Numbered from the stretch's first letter, positions 24,831 to 38,498 are shown. The stretch: DNA of 64,000 bases from Nicotiana tabacum (GCF_000715075.1 NC_134101.1:191476103-191540102), one strand, 5' to 3'. The notes: generated by a model from the letters alone, not told the origin. Numbers and translations: made by a program.

Positions 24831-27800
24831 CGTCCTCGAACGTGCTAAGAACTGCTCCGGAGTTATCCAAAATCCCTGTTTAACACCTCATGCACCTTTC
24901 CGTGCTGCCACAACCCAGTTGAGTATATTAGCCTGAGCCAAACTGAAGATTCTCCCTTGTTATTTAGTCAATAAGCCTTAGAACCAAATTTCAACCTCTG
25001 AATTTCTTTACAAGACCTGATTCTAACATATGAGCTCCGTATCAACCACCACACACTGTACCAAACATGATCATGCACCTACGCTAAAATCACACCATAC
25101 ACCACATAAGTCGGTTGCCCATAATAACATCCTCCGACCATAATAGCTGGAATTTCACAAATCTGACGCCAGTAACACACCTCATGACGCATATAAGTCC
25201 TGTTCCAACTCTTGCAATACTGCCCATCGAAAGAGATATGTAGAAATTCATAACCACCTACCGAATCAACATATCATCGAGTCTCTCCTCCTGACAAGAA
25301 CCATCACCTCATTCTGAATGAAATAACTATATTTGCTCTTTAATATGCCTCAAACAAATCTGATCGCACTAATCCCAGGTCCAATAATCTTGCTTTACCC
25401 AGTACAAGCTGCTTCGGCAATGAGCCACCACAAATACTATCTAAGATTTCATTTGACGCCATTAATATGCCAACAAGCCACGACTTAGATATGCACATAA
25501 GGAAGAACGAACTCTGGAAAAGAACTATCCAGCCCATGTAACTAATAAAACAACAAAAAAGGTGTTATGAACCTTCCTTAGAGAATGAGAAACAAATGCA
25601 CAATGATAGATATAGGGAACCGTACTCAATATCTATTTGTTGCGGCGTGCAACTCGATCCACACATAATACCATTGCGACGTGCAATCCGATCCAAACAA
25701 CATACCCATGGCGACGTGCCACCCGATTCGTACAATATACCCGTGGCGGCATGCCACCCGATCTGCATATAACAATTAAAGAGAAAACACACATCAAGAT
25801 ATAACACTTATACTTGTGAAATAACGAATATCAATCACAAGCACGCTAAGTGCATAATACAAATGGGAAGACGGGTAGTGCCATACTCTATACTCAAGCA
25901 CAACTAAGGTGCAATATATGATCTACATCTCGAGAGCCATGCTGCTCACATAACACCACTGCTACGCAAGACCTCAATACATGTGCGGATAATCAAGCAG
26001 TCTCACAACCCACATGGCATAATAAAGTATTACATGAAATAGCAGACGATGAAAATAACATCCATTGCCCGAGTATTCATCCATAAGAAATGCTATGTTG
26101 AATGAACATACCCGGCCTGGTGTAGAGAACATATCCATATTTAGACCCTTCAACTGACCTTAAGCTGATTTTGATCATATCGTACTAGCTAATAATCTTT
26201 CAAGGATCCACAAGAACCCTTTTCCATGACACATATGAATAGCCGTCAAATCCAGAACAAACTTACACGATCCACAACCCAAGGAATAGAATGCCTCTCA
26301 GGCATAAACTCTCGCATTTGCGATATTACCATAACCTTCATACTTGGTTTCAATCTTTAACAATCAAGTGACTAACATGTCACACTTATAAAAATCTCCC
26401 CGTGGGGCACACTCCCACGACCTTTCGCTCAGGTAGCAAAGTCCGCACATCCATACCACCAACCATTCTAATTCTGTAAAGCGAATCAAAAATCCACAAG
26501 TCAATACACAAAGCCTCTTCCACAGAACACCATTCTCAGGTGACATTAGAGAAAAATGTCAGCTTACTCTGAACATCTGAATTCACCCCTGCTTATCGAA
26601 GCTTGTGACATTCTATCAACACCGAACCGCAACCTTGACCTTCAACTTCCAGTTCTCATGCCTCTCACTGCACCTATCATGCCGCTACGCGATAATACAC
26701 ATATTCACTATAACCCTCAAACTACTAGTGGAATAACCACTTCATTGGCTAGAAACCTTTCACTTAGCTCGTTTTAGAAGAATCAATGCAACACAACTAA
26801 ATTCTCAGACCGCAGAAAATACAAACCTCAAGTCATGATCTAAGCCGCCATAACTCCCCCATGATCCATTTACACAACAAAGCCATTCGAATCAAATACC
26901 TCCCAAATCAACCAAGTGGTTGTCGCGCTCAAGCCCAAGTGTACAACCACAAACTATATGTATAACTTCACACTAAAAAGCTTATCACTGCCACAATCAT
27001 GTTGATTCAACCATTACTAACCAACCCAACTTCTTCCAATTTATTCTCAACTTGCCTTAGAAACAATAATAACTCCATTCAAACGTAATGGACCCAATCC
27101 GCACTCGTCCCGAGTGGTCCACCTCAAGAGACCACATTGTCTCATTACTCATGAATCATCGCATATTCTCCTTACGCGCACAGTAGCATCTCTAACTAGT
27201 ACACCCATTCTGCAAGACCTTCCGCAAATTCGAAGCTATTTCTTCCTTTCCTCAAATACTGCACTGCATATCCAATGATAACTTAGAATATCCCAAATTC
27301 TTAGGCGTTGCACTTAAATTCTTGAACTGACTAGGACTACTATTGAGAGTCACCTACTCTAAATTGGTCCCGAATATAAGCCAAAATCTAGTGTTATGCT
27401 AGCACGTGAACATCCTATCAAAGAAGCACCCGACTGAATTCTTTTCCTTGTACATTACACCCACAAGAAGCATAAACTCTGAGTCTTCTCAAAAACCTGA
27501 ACATGAAGATAAGGCCCAAATATATCATGAATTCCTCAAATTGCTCGAATTACCATTGATGTTTTCTGTCCTTAGTCATAATAATATACCAATACACCGA
27601 TAACCCAAAACTACACAAGCAGACAACCACGTGATCCAATCGTAGACGGTGGGGCTACCTACTTAGCTTGAAGCTACAATTACATAACCCCGGGACCCAC
27701 TAAGATTCCTTCTTTTCCATCGATATCAACTGAAACTCCAACAATGCATTCCAAACTCGAAGTCATGTTGCATCCGAATAAAATTCGTGGACCTAGTTAC

Positions 27801-28690
27801 TGTCCATCATGATTCCCAAATTGCTTTAAACTTTCCTCAAGGCGTGTGGCTATCTTACCACATAACCCATATGCTACTCTGCCACTCTCCCACTTTGGTT
27901 AAACCCTCTTCTTTAAGCAACTCCTCGACTTTTGCTCTTCATACTTGACCTACTAGTAATTCAACCACCGGGAGACACCTCCCACTGTGTCTTTTCTCAT
28001 CCTTCGCTATCCAAATACTACCTCAAATCAAAATCTATCTCTGTAGAACCCGAACTAATAAATTACTACCAACTCTAAACCTCCTAGAAGCCCATCTTTC
28101 TCGATCCATCAATATTAGAAACACCGATTTGATTCCGAAACCGCTACATACCGCTATCTCTGACAGCCGTTTCTCAGGTACCATTTCACAGTACCCTGCC
28201 CCGTAGGCAAATCAAGGAGGCCATAGCACCGGCGAACCGTAATACTTCAAATAAGGATAACGATACTATATTACAGATGAAAATTCTACCACGTTCAAAA
28301 ATACCAAGTCTCGTTACTTCATTAACCCCCAAACCTGAACATTCATAGTCCGACTGCCTTTTCTTTGCTGGAATTAAACACTGACCCTCTAAATCATGCG
28401 CTGAGACATATTCCTTTCAAGTCCTTCATTGCCTCGACACATAATCAAGCACCCACCATTACATCAATCCCGTGAGATAATAACTCATGAACATCATAGC
28501 AACCTACGCATATCCTCAAAACCATCAGAGATACATCTACTGAGCTGAAATGATAGAAAATCCTTCCGCAAGAAGATGATAATAACTTGCTCGAATGCAT
28601 AGGGAGAAATATCCTGCCCCACGTCTATAGTACCACTAAACCACAACACATAGCCCACAACTCAACCACAATGTGTACAAGAATCTCAAT
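24831..28690 (-). other. Non-coding internal region of a long-LTR retrotransposon, minus strand
   Basis: By its position ahead of the polypurine tract this is the 3' internal region of the element whose LTR is 22036-24808. Nearly 3.9 kb carries no gag or pol motif that I can find in any frame, only scattered ORFs under 90 codons. It holds a minisatellite at 25625-25775. Either the element is of a type with a long untranslated region or its pol has decayed beyond recognition. Confidence 0.5.
25625..25775 (-). repeat. Minisatellite of about 48-bp units
   Basis: Four imperfect units built on GCGACGTGCCACCCGATCC, followed by ACACATAAT- or ATACCC-like linkers. Confidence 0.75.
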
Positions 28691-29170
28691 AGTAAAAAAA
28701 TAAAATGGGAAAATAACTCAAAAATGAAAGATACTCCATTAAACAACAACTTCAACTAAACAGGTTAACGGCTCTCAATAACTTTAACTTGAGTTATTTG
28801 CTTAAGAATAAACTCAATAATGAAGATATTTCCATGAAATGGCAACTCCAAATTCTAGTGTATAACATAACGTAACAATGAAAGAGATGGCATGAAATAG
28901 CAGCTACGTCTAAATGCATGAGAATAACTCGACAACGAAGGGATATTATGTAATAGTAACTTCAAATAAGAATAATCAACAATAAAAGAGATAATATGAC
29001 AACAAAAGAGGTAACAACTTCAAATAGTCATATAAGAGTAAACTTGACAAATAAAATATAAACTTGACAAATAAAACATAGAACATGTTCTAACAACTAC
29101 AAATAAAGCATGTAAGAGTAAATTTAACATGGAGGATATAACATGATATTGCAACTTCAATTAATGCGTG
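28690..29170. repeat. Degenerate tandem repeat, A-rich
   Basis: Units of roughly 55-65 bases share AATAACTC-ACAATGAAAGA, then GATAT, ATGAAAT and GCAACTTCAAAT phrases. The copies at about 28710, 28800, 28870, 28925 and 28970 are weakly conserved. A perfect short tandem, AACTTGACAAATAAAA, occurs twice at about 29050-29080. Confidence 0.6.
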
Positions 29171-29350
29171 AAAGAAGCCTAGGAGTTTAACCAGTCAAAT
29201 ACCATATATAATCCCGTGTACACCCTCGTCACCTCACGTACACGTCTTTCACATAATTAAATAGTAAAACCAACTCAAACCCTAAGGGATAGTTCCTCCG
29301 CACAATGTTAGGCAAGATACTAACCTCCACTAGGCCAAATCAACACTCAA
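29171..29350 (-). mobile_element. Long-LTR fragment, minus orientation
   Basis: The plus strand shows CACCCTCGTCACCTCACGTA, ACCCTAAGGGATAGTTCC and CACAATGTTAGGCAAG, which correspond in order to 42950-43040 in the minus-strand solo LTR. It stops where plus-oriented LTR sequence begins, at about 29370. Confidence 0.65.
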
Positions 29351-29369
29351 AAGATAGCTTTTCCCTAAT

Positions 29370-30754
29370 AAATCTTCCTCTGCATGAATTGATATGTTGC
29401 ATTATTGTGATGTTAGCACATATGGATTTGTTGTGTGGATTGATTGTTGCTATGCAGAGCATAAGGGTGGCATCTCATTGTTGTTGTTTGTGTGGAGTGA
29501 TACGGGTGGCTAATATGATATATTGTCTGGGTGGAGTGATACAGGTGGTTATTGTATTATTATCTGGGCTAATATGATATTGTTGATGGGGAGAAACAAT
29601 GGTGGCTATGTCAGGGATGATATGTACAGCCTGGGGGCGTATTATTGATGATATTTGTGTGATGGTGTCATTTTCCTTGGGTGTTTCATGCACATTATGT
29701 GACTTATTGTATTGTTTCCAATGAGCTTCTCGATGTCTTTGATATTCCTTGTTGACTTGAATTGTAATAGTACACTCGCACATGCATACACTGTACCATG
29801 TCACTTATACCAGTCTAGGAATATGAAACTTAATATTAATTGATCATGCGCATGTATTCATATGTATCTACTTTATTATAATATTGAGCTTGTGATCACG
29901 CCGGGTGAATTGTGATAGTGAGCATGCGACTACGCCGGGCGGATTGAGGTATTGGCACGTGAGTTGTCTGTGCAGTTGTAATAGATACCACGTGGTGCCA
30001 TATGTATGTAATTCGTGAATTAAGACTCGTGACTTGCGATGATGAGGAGTGGTATCTCGGGGTGATTTTGTTGTAAATTTTGTGTTAGAATGACTTGATT
30101 ATTTGTTTGTCATTTATTTACCTTATTTGGTTTCACTAGTTCTTTAACAATGTTCTGATTACTTTACTATTTTTATCACATGCTTATTCCTTGTTTTCAT
30201 TTACTGATTCTTGCTTCCATTACTAGTTTTATACTTATATATTGCTCAAGTTATTATGACTAGTAGATGTCTTGACTTGTACCTCGTCACTACTCCATCG
30301 AGGTTAGTCTTGTTACTTACTGGGTACCGACCATGACATACTCATACTACACTTCTGCATATTTTTGTACAGATCCAGGTATTGGAGATAACACACTCAA
30401 GCAAAGTTAAGGTCTTCATCGCGATGATTCAAGGTAGAGCTGCTTGGTTGTCCCAGTCCCTTGGAGTCCTTTTCCTTTATTGTACTATTAATTTGTTATT
30501 CAAACAATATTGTATTTTGTTTTGAGTATTTCTATGTATTCATCTGGAGTTTGTAACTCTATACTAACTAGTCTTGGGAGGATTATTTTGATTATTGCTG
30601 CATAGACTTGTATCACCATTATTTCGGTAATTATATTAAACTCTGCCTTAGAATATCATGATTGACTAGTTTAACTATTGTAAGTAATATACTTCCCTAT
30701 TCTTAGAGACTAGATACCATTACAACGCCTACGGCGGAATTTTGGGTCATGAAC
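29370..30754 (+). mobile_element. Long LTR, 3' half, plus orientation
   Basis: Colinear with 39400-40948 of the LTR at 36922. It contains a GTGGAGTGATACGGGTGGCT minisatellite (29465-29620), an ACGCCGGGCGGATTG repeat (29890-29950), CACTACTCCATCGAGGTTAG and an end close to TTTTGGGTCATGA. The 5' half is missing. No primer site follows its end. Confidence 0.75.
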
Positions 30755-32170
30755 TACTTGCAGTAGTTGCCTTCTTGTGTTTGGGTTCTAACCTTAAAGT
30801 TGAATGGTATAATTCTAAAAGTTTTCATTCCCTGTAGCTTCTCAACTCTGTGTACTTGAACTTTTGTGTCTACTGGTGCTCTCATGATAATTGTTAAAGT
30901 GAATAGCTCATTTATATTTAAACCTTTGGAGAAGAGTAAGCATGAATAATTAAGGGGGTTTGGGGTGAAACCTTGTTTGTGGTTAAAAATTCCCTTCCCT
31001 GACCCAAGTACTGCTCGGGGTTCATAAGACCTTTTTGAACTCTGAAGTGCCAGGAATCCAAAGGGTATCTTATCCAAGAATAAGGTTTTGCCTTAAGCCT
31101 TTAATTATTGATTCTTATTAATTCTCCTAGGATTAATGCAAATGGACTTGGTTACAATGTATTCCTTGGTCTCATTCATATATTATTATCCAAGCTCCAG
31201 CTTACAATGCTCTTTCCTTCTTTGTGTAGTCTGCCGCCGCTTAAGATCTGTTGGTTCTAGTTCACTAGCCCATATCGAGTCCAGTTCCTTTTCCCTTCTC
31301 GCTTTTAGATGATAAAATATGGTTTTTTATTCTGTGTATATGTTTGATACTAACATTATTATTGGATACTTTTGGTATATTTTGATTATTTTAGGAACCT
31401 GGGCAAACCAAAGCCCATAGGTAAATGAAAAAGAATTTGAGTTTATATATCATATTCACTGAAGTATTTCGATCACTTATTTTCTTAACAAATACAAGAT
31501 TATATTTCTGTTATCGCTAACCATTTTCAATAAAGTTTTGAGTTTTAAACAGATTTGAAAGCAAACGACTCTTCTCTTAAAAAGTCAGAATTGAAAGATA
31601 TTACAAGGCTGGTTTTCGACAAATAAAAACCAATTACGCGGATGGGATTAAGAATTATCAAACCAATGAGTTTTCTCCAAAAAAAACATGGCTTCATTTG
31701 AAATTAATTTTCAAAGGTATACCCATGACACATCTTTTAATAGTCTTTTATTCCACCAAATTACACGAATGGCCATATTTTTTCAAGGATAGAATATTCA
31801 AAACATAGACATATTTTACAAGTCTTTCTCAACTTTGTAGATATAAACATTTTAAAAGATTTTCACAAGTTATAAACTTTATAAGGTCATGTAACCCCTT
31901 TTCCAAAATGCATATACCTTCTTTCAAAATGGCATATTTTAAACAAGACTTAGGATAATTTGCAGACTTTAAGCACTTAATTAAGCAGAATATAGATCAT
32001 TACTTCCCCGTGCCTAGTGTAAGTTCTAAGGAGTTACCTCAAATAGATATTAGGGGGTGCCTAACACCTTCCCTTTATAAGAACAAGAACTCTTACCCAA
32101 ATCTCACCGGTTAGTAGACTAATAGGATAATAATCAAACATAAACAAGTAAGTACTCTAATATACATTAA
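30755..32170. other. Unassigned, probably decayed retrotransposon DNA
   Basis: No gene recognised. The ORF at 30754-31077 on the minus strand has no motif I know. The phrase AGGGGGTGCCTAACACCTTC at about 32050 and the following CTCACCGGTTAGTAGAC are familiar from LTR ends of Solanaceae Tat-like elements, so part of this (about 31400-32170) may be such an LTR. That is inference. Confidence 0.45.
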
Positions 32171-32693
32171 AATATTAGGTGATAACTCTTTTTTCTAAAC
32201 AAAAGAAGAACAACTAGTTGAATCTTTTCTTAACTTGTGTAAAATAGGGTGCAACATTAGCAATGTTGGGAAAGTTTTGAACAAGGTTGTAGTTGATATA
32301 AGGTTGTTACCAGTACCGAGTTTGATGATGGAAAGCTACTGTGGCAGAAGGTATTGTTACGGGCTTATGGGTGATGTTACATTGTGTAGCTATAGCTTGT
32401 GGATGTATACATGATCTGTTACAGCTGGTTGAGGTTGATACAATGTGTTTATATGGGAATCAGGTCTATGGGAGATGATCAGATGTTGAAATTGGTTCTA
32501 CGGCTTATCAGCATAGGTGAAAGTAATAATCTTCGGTCGAGATGGTGTTGTCAAGATTATGTGGATAGGAGTGACATGGGATCACCAATGTGAATGCGTA
32601 TGGTGAGCTTATACAGTGATTTGATGACTTCAGAATGGTTCATGGTATGTTCGAGGACGAACATTTATTTAAGAGGGGGAGAATGTATCAAAC
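32171..32693 (+). other. 3' internal region and polypurine tract of a long-LTR element, copy 1
   Basis: It ends with GTTCGAGGACGAACATTTA and the purine tract AAGAGGGGGAGAA before the LTR start at 32694. The last 110 bases match 36810-36921. No coding capacity remains except the Phe-Glu-Asp-Glu tail that the FEDE-like stretch suggests. Confidence 0.65.
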
Positions 32694-34312
32694 AGACCCG
32701 TCGTTTTAAGCTTTAGCATTTTGTTCGGTCGTTTGAGATCTTGAATAGCTTCAAATTTTGTATTATGACTTGTGTGTATGGTGAGTTTCGTTCCCTGAGC
32801 GATTCAGGATTTATTTGAGATAATTATTCTCATTGTAGAAGCTTTAAGTTGGAAGAGTTGACCATGTTTGACTATTTGTTCTCGGATCGGAGTTTTGATG
32901 GTTCCGATAGGTCCGAATGGTAATTTGGACTTAGGTGTATGTCAGAATGGGGATTCGAAAACTCCTAGGTTGTTTAAGCTTGAATTGACGAAAGTTGAAT
33001 AATGAAGGTTTGGAAGGTTGATGGGTTTGACCAAGAGTTGACTTTATTCATATCGGGTTTGTATTATGGTTTAGGGAGTTGGTATAGGTCCGTTGTATCA
33101 TTTGAGACTTTCATGTAAAATTTGAGGTCATTCCGAGTTGATTTGATATAGTTCGGTGTGAGTTTTAGAAATTTAAAGTTTATTAGTTCGTAGCTTTGAT
33201 GTTGGTTGGTGTGATTTGAGACCTTGAGTAGGTCCGCATTATGTTATGGGATTGGTTGGTATGATTGGACGGGGTCTCAAGGGCCCCGGGTGTGTTTCGG
33301 ATTAGTTACAGATCATTTTTGAACCTTGTTGAATTGCTGAAGATTCTGAGTATTGATGCCTTCGCATCTGCGGAGAAGGGGCCGCATCTGGAGAGCATAG
33401 GTGCAGACATTGATTAGATAAGGCATTGACGGAAGATGTGGTTATCCGGTTGCAGAAGCAAAAGTGCACCTGTGGTGAAGGACCGTAGAAGTGGAAGCGT
33501 TGTGTGGACCGTAGATGCGGTGGGTCGGCAATTGCTGGGAACTCGTAGATGCGAGACTTTTGCCATAGAAGCGGCTATCGTAGATCCGACTAAGTGACTG
33601 CAAAAGTGGATTCATTGGTAGATTGTATATAATTCAAAGGTTTGTTCATTTTTATCACATTTTGAGTTGTAGAGCTCGGATTTGGAAGATTTAGGAGGGG
33701 ATTTTCACGATTTAGATTGGGGTATGTATTTTTGACTCGGATTTGATTATATTTCATTATTCGTTCCTTATTTAGAATTTGATAATATTTCAATTCATTC
33801 CTTGAGGTCAGAATTGGATGAATTTAGTATTGTTAGACTCGTATCAGGAATGTAGACAAATTCTTGTGGAGTTCAAATCAAGAAAATGAAATTAAAAAAA
33901 AAGTTTGGATTTTGTGAGTTTTGTCGGGTTTTGAGGTGTGGGCTCGAGGTTGACTTTTTATTCTTGTTCAAGATCGAAACTTTATTATCTGAAATTATTT
34001 TCTATGGCTTTATCTTTTATATTGAGTAAGTTTGGCTAGATTTGAGTTGTCTGGAGGTTTTTTTCACGCGGGAAGAGCTTCTTAGAGTATTGATTTAGAT
34101 TCTTAGAGGTAAATATCTTATCTAACTTTGTGAGGGGGTAAACTACCCCATAGGATTTGTTCTAATTACATTATTTGTGCTATGTAAAAAAATGTACACG
34201 GGGTGATGAGTGTGTACATGGGCTTATATATTGTAATTGACCGTTTTAGACTCTCAGTCTATTAATATGCTTTCAATTGAAGTTATTGTTATATGAAATA
34301 TCTTTCATTGTT
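32694..34312 (+). mobile_element. Long LTR, 5' half, plus orientation
   Basis: It begins TGTATCAAACAGACCCG, a diverged form of the family start, right after a polypurine tract. It is colinear with 36922-39340 (minus the CACTA insertion) and stops matching after ATATCTTTCATTG, where a different repeat takes over. The dyad domain is at 33355-33600. Confidence 0.8.
33355..33600. repeat. Palindrome-rich domain of the LTR, GATGCGG spelling
   Basis: Motifs include TTCGCATCTGCGGAGAAGG, CCGCATCTGG, CGTAGATGCGG and TCGTAGATGCGAG, with weaker dyads than in other copies. The corresponding domain in the 36922 LTR is split by the CACTA element. Confidence 0.6.
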
Positions 34313-34497
34313 GAGTTATTTCCAGATGCCAAAATTGTATGAATACCTAGTTGTGGATTTTCATATGCAAATCGGCCAGATTATTTTCTTCAAACAAGAG
34401 ATTGACTATAGGCCACAACATTTATCTAGAAGAAATTGTATGTTACGGCCATCTAGGGAGCAACACATTATTGCACGATCGAGTACTATAGCGGGAT
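34313..34497 (+). repeat. Dispersed segment shared with 55727-55915
   Basis: About 180 bases, TTTCCAGATGC, TTGTATGAATACCTAGTTGT and so on, match 55727-55915 in the same orientation with perhaps 10 percent differences. The 68-codon ORF over it is not conserved in the other copy. Confidence 0.75.
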
Positions 34498-34690
34498 AAT
34501 ACACAATTATCCCTTGGGGTTGAATTAATTTTTCAGATGCACCCTTTATTTTTGCAGGGATCCTATGACCCTCTTGGCTATGTTTGAAGTGAAATAAATA
34601 ACACTTTTAGTGCTGATGTGGTACAGAGAGTGCATTTTCCCAACCCAACACGCGTGAGGAACAATAAAAACAAGACAAAAAGATTTTGAT
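34497..34690 (+). mobile_element. Arm of a foldback/MULE-like element, related to 19817-20716
   Basis: The order GGATAATACACAATTATCCC, TTTTTGCAGGGATCCTATGA, AACACTTTTAGTGCTGATGT parallels the left arm of the element nested in the hAT copy. No opposite arm was found before the next LTR, so it is a one-ended remnant. Confidence 0.55.
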
Positions 34691-34879
34691 GGTACCCTCC
34701 ATCTTCATTTGACACTATTTCCAAATGTTGAAACCAACATATCTCCTTCAATATAAGGTCAAATGGAGTGATTCAAGAGCCTAACTTGACTAGAATTTCA
34801 CAAAAAATCTATTGGAGGCTTCAAAAGTGAGTTTCGGGATCATGTGACACAAAAAACAAGGTAGAACAGGTATTTATAC

Positions 34880-36808
34880 AATGGGGGATTTTGTTCATTT
34901 AACATATTTTGAGTTGGGAAGCTCGGATTTGGGCAATTTTTGAGGCGATTTTCACCATATGAATTGGGGTAAGTGTTCTATACTCAGTTTTGGATATACT
35001 TCGTGAATCCATATTCATTTTTGGTAATTGGATTGTGAATTTCCTTTGGCATTATTTTATCTATTTGAGTTACTTTTGGCTAGTTCGAGCCGTTTGGAGG
35101 TCGGTACGTGCATGATAGCATTTTTGGAGCATCATTTCGGTTGTTGGGTATTGGATTTGTCTTGTTTGGGGTATGTAACACTTCTAAACTTGGTGCTGAG
35201 GGTATGAAACCTATAATTACATTATATATGATTGGTGTTAAGGTGGCGCACATATTTGGTGACGAGTGTGTGGGCGTGCACCATGTAAACAACTCCGTTA
35301 TTCATGTGGTACCGTATAGTTACCTGATCTTATCTGTACCATGAGATTTCTACATACTTGAGCTATTGAGCTATGATCCATGTTAGAAACCATGGCTAGG
35401 CTACATGCTTATCCTGTTGGGACCCACTGAGGTCATTTCTGCTGTTGAGTTATCTGCTTTCATTACTTTATATACTCAGTCATATGCATTCATATGCATA
35501 TCATATCTCAATCTATGCTATCATTTATTGACACATCATATTATCATTACTAGTTTCATGGCATTGTGAGCCTGAGAGACTAGAGAGATTGATGATTGAG
35601 TGAGGTCGATGGCCTGATTATGAGTGACATTTATGGGATCGGGCTGTACGCCACAGCGTTATACTAATTTATGATAGCTCTTGGGTTGAAAGAGCCCCTT
35701 CGGAGTCTACACACACCCCTAGTGAGTACAGTTGATTATATTGAGGGATATATCTTCCCTGGACATGGATCTTTTCCGAAGCATTTATATACTTAGGGAT
35801 GGATCTTCCCCACGGGCTAGATTTGGCCCTACTCAGTACTGAGTGACTGATGGTCAGTTGATGTATATATTCTGAGATGGATCTTCCCTGGGCCGGATTG
35901 GCCATATACAGTACTGAGTGATTGAGCATGATGAGTGGAAAGTGTGAGATAGTGAAATTGAGTACTCTGAGAGTGTGAGTACATGAGTTCATCTATGAGA
36001 TACATTGCACTGACATGCACACATGACATACATGCATAAAGATGCATTTTTCTCATGTTGTACGGTATTACGTCATTCATGACTTCTCACACATATTAAC
36101 ATATGGGCATAGAGAGTTATTTTACACTTGATATCTAGAAAGAAAAATGAAAATCTTATTCACTGTTAAAAGATATTAGAAAACAATTACAGTTTTCAAA
36201 CTTGTATTTTTGACGATTTCGACAAAGGATTTGAATTTTCACTAATATGCTTGAAAAGCAGAACTATTTTTCAGGAAACTATGAGAAAGCTGAGCATTTT
36301 ATCTCTCAGTTACTTCTTTCATTACTTGCTTTGCGTTGTTATGAACTATTGTTGGCTATTGGTGTTCGATCCGACCTTTATTCCAGCTCGTCACTACTTT
36401 CAACCAAGGTTAAGTTTGTTACTTAATAAGTACATGGGGTCCGTTGTACTCATACTACATTTATGCACCTTGCATGCAGATATTGGCTGTTGATGTTGCT
36501 GTGGTCGACGGGAGCTGGAATTGAAGACATACCTGCATTCCGGTTGTAGCTGCCTCTTGTTCATGGTAGTCTTAATTCATAAAAATATGTTTATGTACTT
36601 TTTGAACATAAGATGTATTCATTTCATACCAACTTTGTAAATTCTAATCTTAGAAACTCATGATTTGTACTACCAGTCCTTGGGGAATGTATACGATTCA
36701 GATAATTTCTTCTATTTAATTGTTTTTTTAATATCATTAGAATTGAATAGTTATTAATTGGCTTACCTAGCAGGTTCGGTTAGATGCTATCATGACCAGT
36801 TAGTTTAT
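34880..36808 (+). mobile_element. Long LTR of a diverged subfamily, 5' end missing
   Basis: Left part: ATTTTGAGTTGGGAAGCTCGG parallels 33660 in the middle of the LTR. Then TGGTGACGAGTGTGTGGGCG, a minisatellite of GGATCTTCCC units (35745-35930), CTCGTCACTACTTTCAACCA and an end near 36808 with ATGCTATCATGACCAGTTAG. It starts inside the LTR, so about the first kilobase is lacking. Confidence 0.65.
35745..35930 (+). repeat. Minisatellite with GATGGATCTTCCCTGGGC units
   Basis: Three to four units of about 55-65 bases, each with a GGATCTTCCC core and a GTACTGAGTGA phrase. Confidence 0.65.
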
Positions 36809-36921
36809 GGGATGTGACATCACCCATGTGAATGTGTATGGTTAGCTTATACAATAATTTGATGACTTCAAAATTGTTCTTGGCACGTTCGAGAACGAAC
36901 ATTTGTTTAAGAGGGGGAGAA
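36809..36921 (+). other. 3' internal end and polypurine tract, copy 2
   Basis: It matches the last 110 bases before the LTR at 32694, including GAATGTGTATGGTTAGCTTA, GTTCGAGAACGAACATTTG and the purine tract AAGAGGGGGAGAA. Confidence 0.75.
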
Positions 36922-37746
36922 TGTAACAACCCGACCGGTCATTTTGAGCTTTAGCGTTCTGTTCTATGGTTTGAAATCCCGAGTAGCTTCAAATTTTGTA
37001 TTTTGAATTGCAGGTATGGTCGATTTCGGTCCTTGAGTGATTTAGGATTGATTTGAGAGAATTATTCTCATTTTAGAAGCTTTATGTTGGAAGAGTTGAC
37101 TAATTTTGACTATTTGATCTTGGATCGAAGTTTTGATGGTTCCAATAGGTCCGGATGGTAATTTTGGACTTAGGCGTATGTTCGAAGGGGGATTCGAGGC
37201 TCCTAGGTCGTTTCGGCTTGAATTGACAAAAGTTTGATAATGAAGGTTTGGAAGGTTAATAGGTTTGACCGAGAGTTGACTTTGTTAATATTGGGTTTGG
37301 ATTGTGGTTTTGAGAGTTGGTATAGGTCTGTTGTATCATTTGAGACTTGCATGAAAAAGTTTGAGCTCATTCCGAGTTGATTTGATATGGTTCGGTGCGG
37401 GTTTTAGAAATTTAAAGTTCATTCGTTCATTAGGCTTGAATTGAGGTGCGATTCTTAGTTTTGATGTTGGTGTGTGCGATTTGAGACCTCGAGCAGGTCC
37501 GTGTTATGTTATGGGATTGGTTGGTATGATTAGACGGGGTCACGGGGACCCTAGGTGTGTTTCAGATTAGTTGCGGATCATTTTTGAACCTTTGTTGAAT
37601 TGCTGAAGATTCTGAGTATCGATGCCTTCGCACCTGCGGATAAAGGGACGCAGATGCGGCCAGGAGAGCACAGGTGCATACATTGATTGGAGAAGGCAGG
37701 GACCGCAAATGTGATTATCTGGTCGCAGAAGCGAAAGTGCACCTGT

Positions 37747-38498
37747 CCCTACTAGAAATCCGGTAAATACCAACCAAAACAACCGACAAACTTTGGTCGG
37801 GTATGGCCAATTACCTACCAAAATGCGACCAAATATGCTTGGACGGTATTTTGATGGTCGTTTTAATATACCGACCAAAGTTGGTCGGAAATTACCGACC
37901 AACATTGGTCGGTCAATTAAATTCAAAAAAATATATTGCAAAAAAAATTGACCAAAGTTGGTCGGTACTTTAATTATATAATGAAAAGATTCACCATCTG
38001 GGAATCGAACCGAGGTGTCTACTGTGGCATGATACTATTCTACCACTAGACCATTGGTGCATTTCGTTTTAAGATTGTCTTATTTTTTATTTATACTCTT
38101 TAATTGTATTTTTGCACGAAAATAATCGACCAAAGTTGGTTGGTTTTATTAGAAAATAAAATTACCGACCAAAGTTGGTCGGGTTTTTAAAATGACCGGC
38201 CAAATTTACCGACCAAAGTTGGTCGGTTTTTTTAATATTAATTTTTATTCATTTTAATTGCAAAAACCGACCAAAGTTGGTTGGTTTCTTGAAAAATAAA
38301 TTTCGCGGGAGTCAAAAATAGTTTCCCGCATTTTTGCGCCAAAGAAAACCGACCAAAGTTGGTCGGTTTCGTAATAAAGAATTAAAAATTAAAATATTTT
38401 GAAAAACCGACCAACTTTGGTCAATTTTTGGCCAATTTTTTGACCGACCAAAGTTGGTCAGTTTTTCTTGGTCGATTTTTGCCGAATTTCTAGTAGTG
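37747..38498. mobile_element. Non-autonomous CACTA element, 752 bp
   Basis: The left end CCCTACTAGAAATCCGG and the right end, in complement, CACTACTAGAAATTCGG form the terminal inverted repeat; the first bases of the left copy are mutated from CACTA. A perfect TGT duplication (37744-37746 and 38499-38501) flanks it, and the homologous LTR at about 33473 shows the empty site. Inside are 11-12 copies of CCGACCAAAGTTGGTCGG, each an 8-bp inverted repeat around two bases, which fits the subterminal repeats bound by CACTA transposase. There is no transposase. It carries a tRNA-Gly-like sequence at 37991-38060. Confidence 0.95.
37991..38060 (-). pseudogene. tRNA-Gly(GCC)-like sequence inside the CACTA element
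   Basis: On the minus strand the sequence begins GCACCAATGGTCTAGTGGTA and follows plant tRNA-Gly(GCC) base for base in spacing. The A box TGGTCTAGTGG and the B box GGTTCGATTCC are intact. The anticodon GCC is at 38028-38026. The acceptor stem has mismatches at its first and last pairs and one T-stem pair is lost, so charging is doubtful. A run of four T (plus-strand A at 37984-37987) follows a few bases downstream and could end Pol III transcription. It looks like a captured or retroposed tRNA gene. Confidence 0.85.
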